Assembly (NCBI GenBank): GCA_965367215.1
Contig: CBDUIJ010000126.1
Location: 1-14,678, forward strand
Origin: Granulosicoccus sp965367215
GTDB taxonomy: Bacteria; Pseudomonadota; Gammaproteobacteria; Granulosicoccales; Granulosicoccaceae
Length of the DNA: 14,678 nt
Direction of reading: 5' to 3'
The notes under the pieces were generated by a model that was given only the letters and a program-made list of their open reading frames with translations, was not told the origin of the DNA and did not search any database. Positions 13,511 to 14,678 of the stretch are shown here, piece after piece. Each line of letters begins with the position of its first letter. The first letter of the stretch is position 1. The position numbers and the translations under genes were made by a program.

Positions 13511-14678
13511 ATGAGCAATGTATGGATGAACCTGCGACCGTTTGCATTTCTGATGCTGGTGGTCCTCCTGATTACCGGACTCTCCAGAGCCGCTCTGACC
13601 AGTCTATGGTATTCACGGGTCGAACACAGCGACGCCCTGAGCTTCGTGCTGACACAGGGATTGCGTTTCGATCTGGTGTTGCTGGGCATGTTGCTGGCAC
13701 CGGCCATCGTACTCATACCACTGCTGGCCAGTAACGCATTTACCTTCGGAAGCTGGAAACAGATTCTGGCGCTGTACATTGCCATCATCATCATGGTTGT
13801 GGCTTTCATGGAAATGGCGACACCGGCGTTTGTGGAGCAATTCGATGCCCGTCCCAATGTACTGTTCTTCGAATACATCGGCCATCCGAAAGAGCTTCTC
13901 GGAACTCTTTGGGGGGCTTATCGCTGGCAGTTGCTGGCAGGCGTACCGATCATTCTCGCGGTGGGTTACACCATGCAGCGACTTGTCATCCACATGATGC
14001 ACACCGCCACCCCGATGTCCCTGGTGGTTGCGATACCGCTGACAGTCCTGTTGTTGCTGACCAGCGTTGCCCTTGCCAGATCGACCCTGGATCACCGCCC
14101 GGTCAATCCATCCACGGTGGCGCTGACCAATGACTCACTGGTCAATGACCTGGCACTGAACTCCACATACAGCGTCGCCTATGCAGCCTATGAGTTGCGG
14201 CATGAAGAAGATGGCGGCGCACGTTACGGCAACATGTCAGATGCGCTTGCCCTGAACATCGTTCGCCAGGAAATGCACATACCCGAAAACAGCTTTCTTG
14301 ACGGGAACTCCACCTGGCACCGAACCATTCCGGCAAAACCCACCACGTCCAGCTCGCAGAACCGTCCACTCAATCTGGTCATCATTCTGGAAGAGAGCCT
14401 GGGTGCCGAATTCGTCGGTTCACTCGGCGGGCTCGACCTGACCCCGAACATCGATGCCCTGCGTGAAGAAGGCCTGAGCTTCGACAAGCTGTACGCTACC
14501 GGCACACGTTCGGTGCGTGGAATCGAGGCGGTAACCACCGGCTTTCTCCCCACTCCCTCCCGCAGTGTCGTCAAGCTGAGCAAATCGCAGCGCAATTTCT
14601 TCACGCTGGGTTCAGTGCTTAAAGAGCACGGCTATGACACCAGCTTCATCTACGGTGGCGAGGCGCATTTTGACAACA
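13511..14678 (+). CDS. LTA-synthase-family phosphoglycerol/phosphoethanolamine transferase (3' end cut by window edge)
   Basis: Inner-membrane enzyme of the LtaS/MdoB family, 389 codons seen, probably about 600-650 in full. Seen: five hydrophobic helices at about 9-29, 51-73, 84-103, 139-158 and 168-188; RFDLVLLG at 52-59 and RPNVLFFEYIGHPKEL at 114-129, typical of the Gram-negative branch; then the start of the periplasmic sulfatase-like domain with metal ligand in LEESLGAEF (E294/E295) and nucleophile T332 in ATGTRSVRGIEAV. The DxHG metal site is beyond the window. Members transfer phosphoglycerol from phosphatidylglycerol (or a related headgroup) to glucans or teichoic acid and release diacylglycerol. 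The acceptor here is unknown; periplasmic glucan (OpgB-like) is one option. The start at 13511 lacks a strong ribosome site; an in-frame ATG at 13526 is the alternative. It is divergent from the regulator gene and shares its operator array. Confidence 0.9.
   Translation, partial: MSNVWMNLRPFAFLMLVVLLITGLSRAALTSLWYSRVEHSDALSFVLTQGLRFDLVLLGMLLAPAIVLIPLLASNAFTFGSWKQILALYIAIIIMVVAFMEMATPAFVEQFDARPNVLFFEYIGHPKELLGTLWGAYRWQLLAGVPIILAVGYTMQRLVIHMMHTATPMSLVVAIPLTVLLLLTSVALARSTLDHRPVNPSTVALTNDSLVNDLALNSTYSVAYAAYELRHEEDGGARYGNMSDALALNIVRQEMHIPENSFLDGNSTWHRTIPAKPTTSSSQNRPLNLVIILEESLGAEFVGSLGGLDLTPNIDALREEGLSFDKLYATGTRSVRGIEAVTTGFLPTPSRSVVKLSKSQRNFFTLGSVLKEHGYDTSFIYGGEAHFDN

Overview
The window looks like a chromosomal segment of a Gram-negative bacterium, most likely a gammaproteobacterium. 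Reasons: a lipid A phosphoethanolamine transferase (EptA type), an Omp85-type outer-membrane barrel protein ending in Phe, a DgkA diacylglycerol kinase very close to the enterobacterial one, a PmrA/QseB-like response regulator, and a periplasmic binding protein with a signal peptide and no lipobox. Base composition is moderately GC-rich and even. I see no insertion sequence, tRNA, rRNA or CRISPR array. The species cannot be named from this sequence.

Region 1 (1-3649, minus strand): three genes of a polyol (sorbitol/mannitol type) ABC importer, in transcription order smoE (binding protein), smoF and smoG (permeases). smoG runs off the left edge; the ATPase and any polyol dehydrogenase would lie beyond it. 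A 252-nt smoE-smoF gap carries a stem-loop. The 449-nt gap upstream of smoE holds a weak promoter, a CRP-like site and several short inverted repeats.

Region 2 (3650-6401, minus strand): a compact operon of a Gfo/Idh/MocA oxidoreductase, an EamA (DMT) exporter and a HAD phosphatase of the sugar-phosphatase type, behind a plausible sigma-70 promoter. Its substrate is unknown; its position suggests sugar or polyol metabolism.

Region 3 (6434-14678): an envelope-lipid module. A tight minus-strand operon runs omp85-like, eptA, yqaA-like (DedA/VTT) and dgkA. Divergent from it is a sensor histidine kinase (plus). Convergent with the kinase is an OmpR-family response regulator (minus), and divergent from the regulator is an LTA-synthase-family phosphoglycerol/phosphoethanolamine transferase (plus, cut by the right edge).

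The main discovery is that both divergent intergenic regions of Region 3 carry phased direct repeats of the hexamer CTGAAG every 11 bp: six units at 10887-10947 and four at 13417-13455. Within them a 23-bp block matches at 21 positions. This has the architecture of a PmrA-type operator (hexamer, 5-bp spacer, hexamer), with G in place of the third T. I infer that the regulator encoded here controls itself, its kinase, the omp85-eptA-yqaA-dgkA operon and the LTA-synthase-like gene. The biochemistry is coherent: EptA-type and LtaS-type enzymes take headgroups from phospholipids and leave diacylglycerol, which DgkA returns to phosphatidate. The Omp85-like protein heading the operon is the least explained part.
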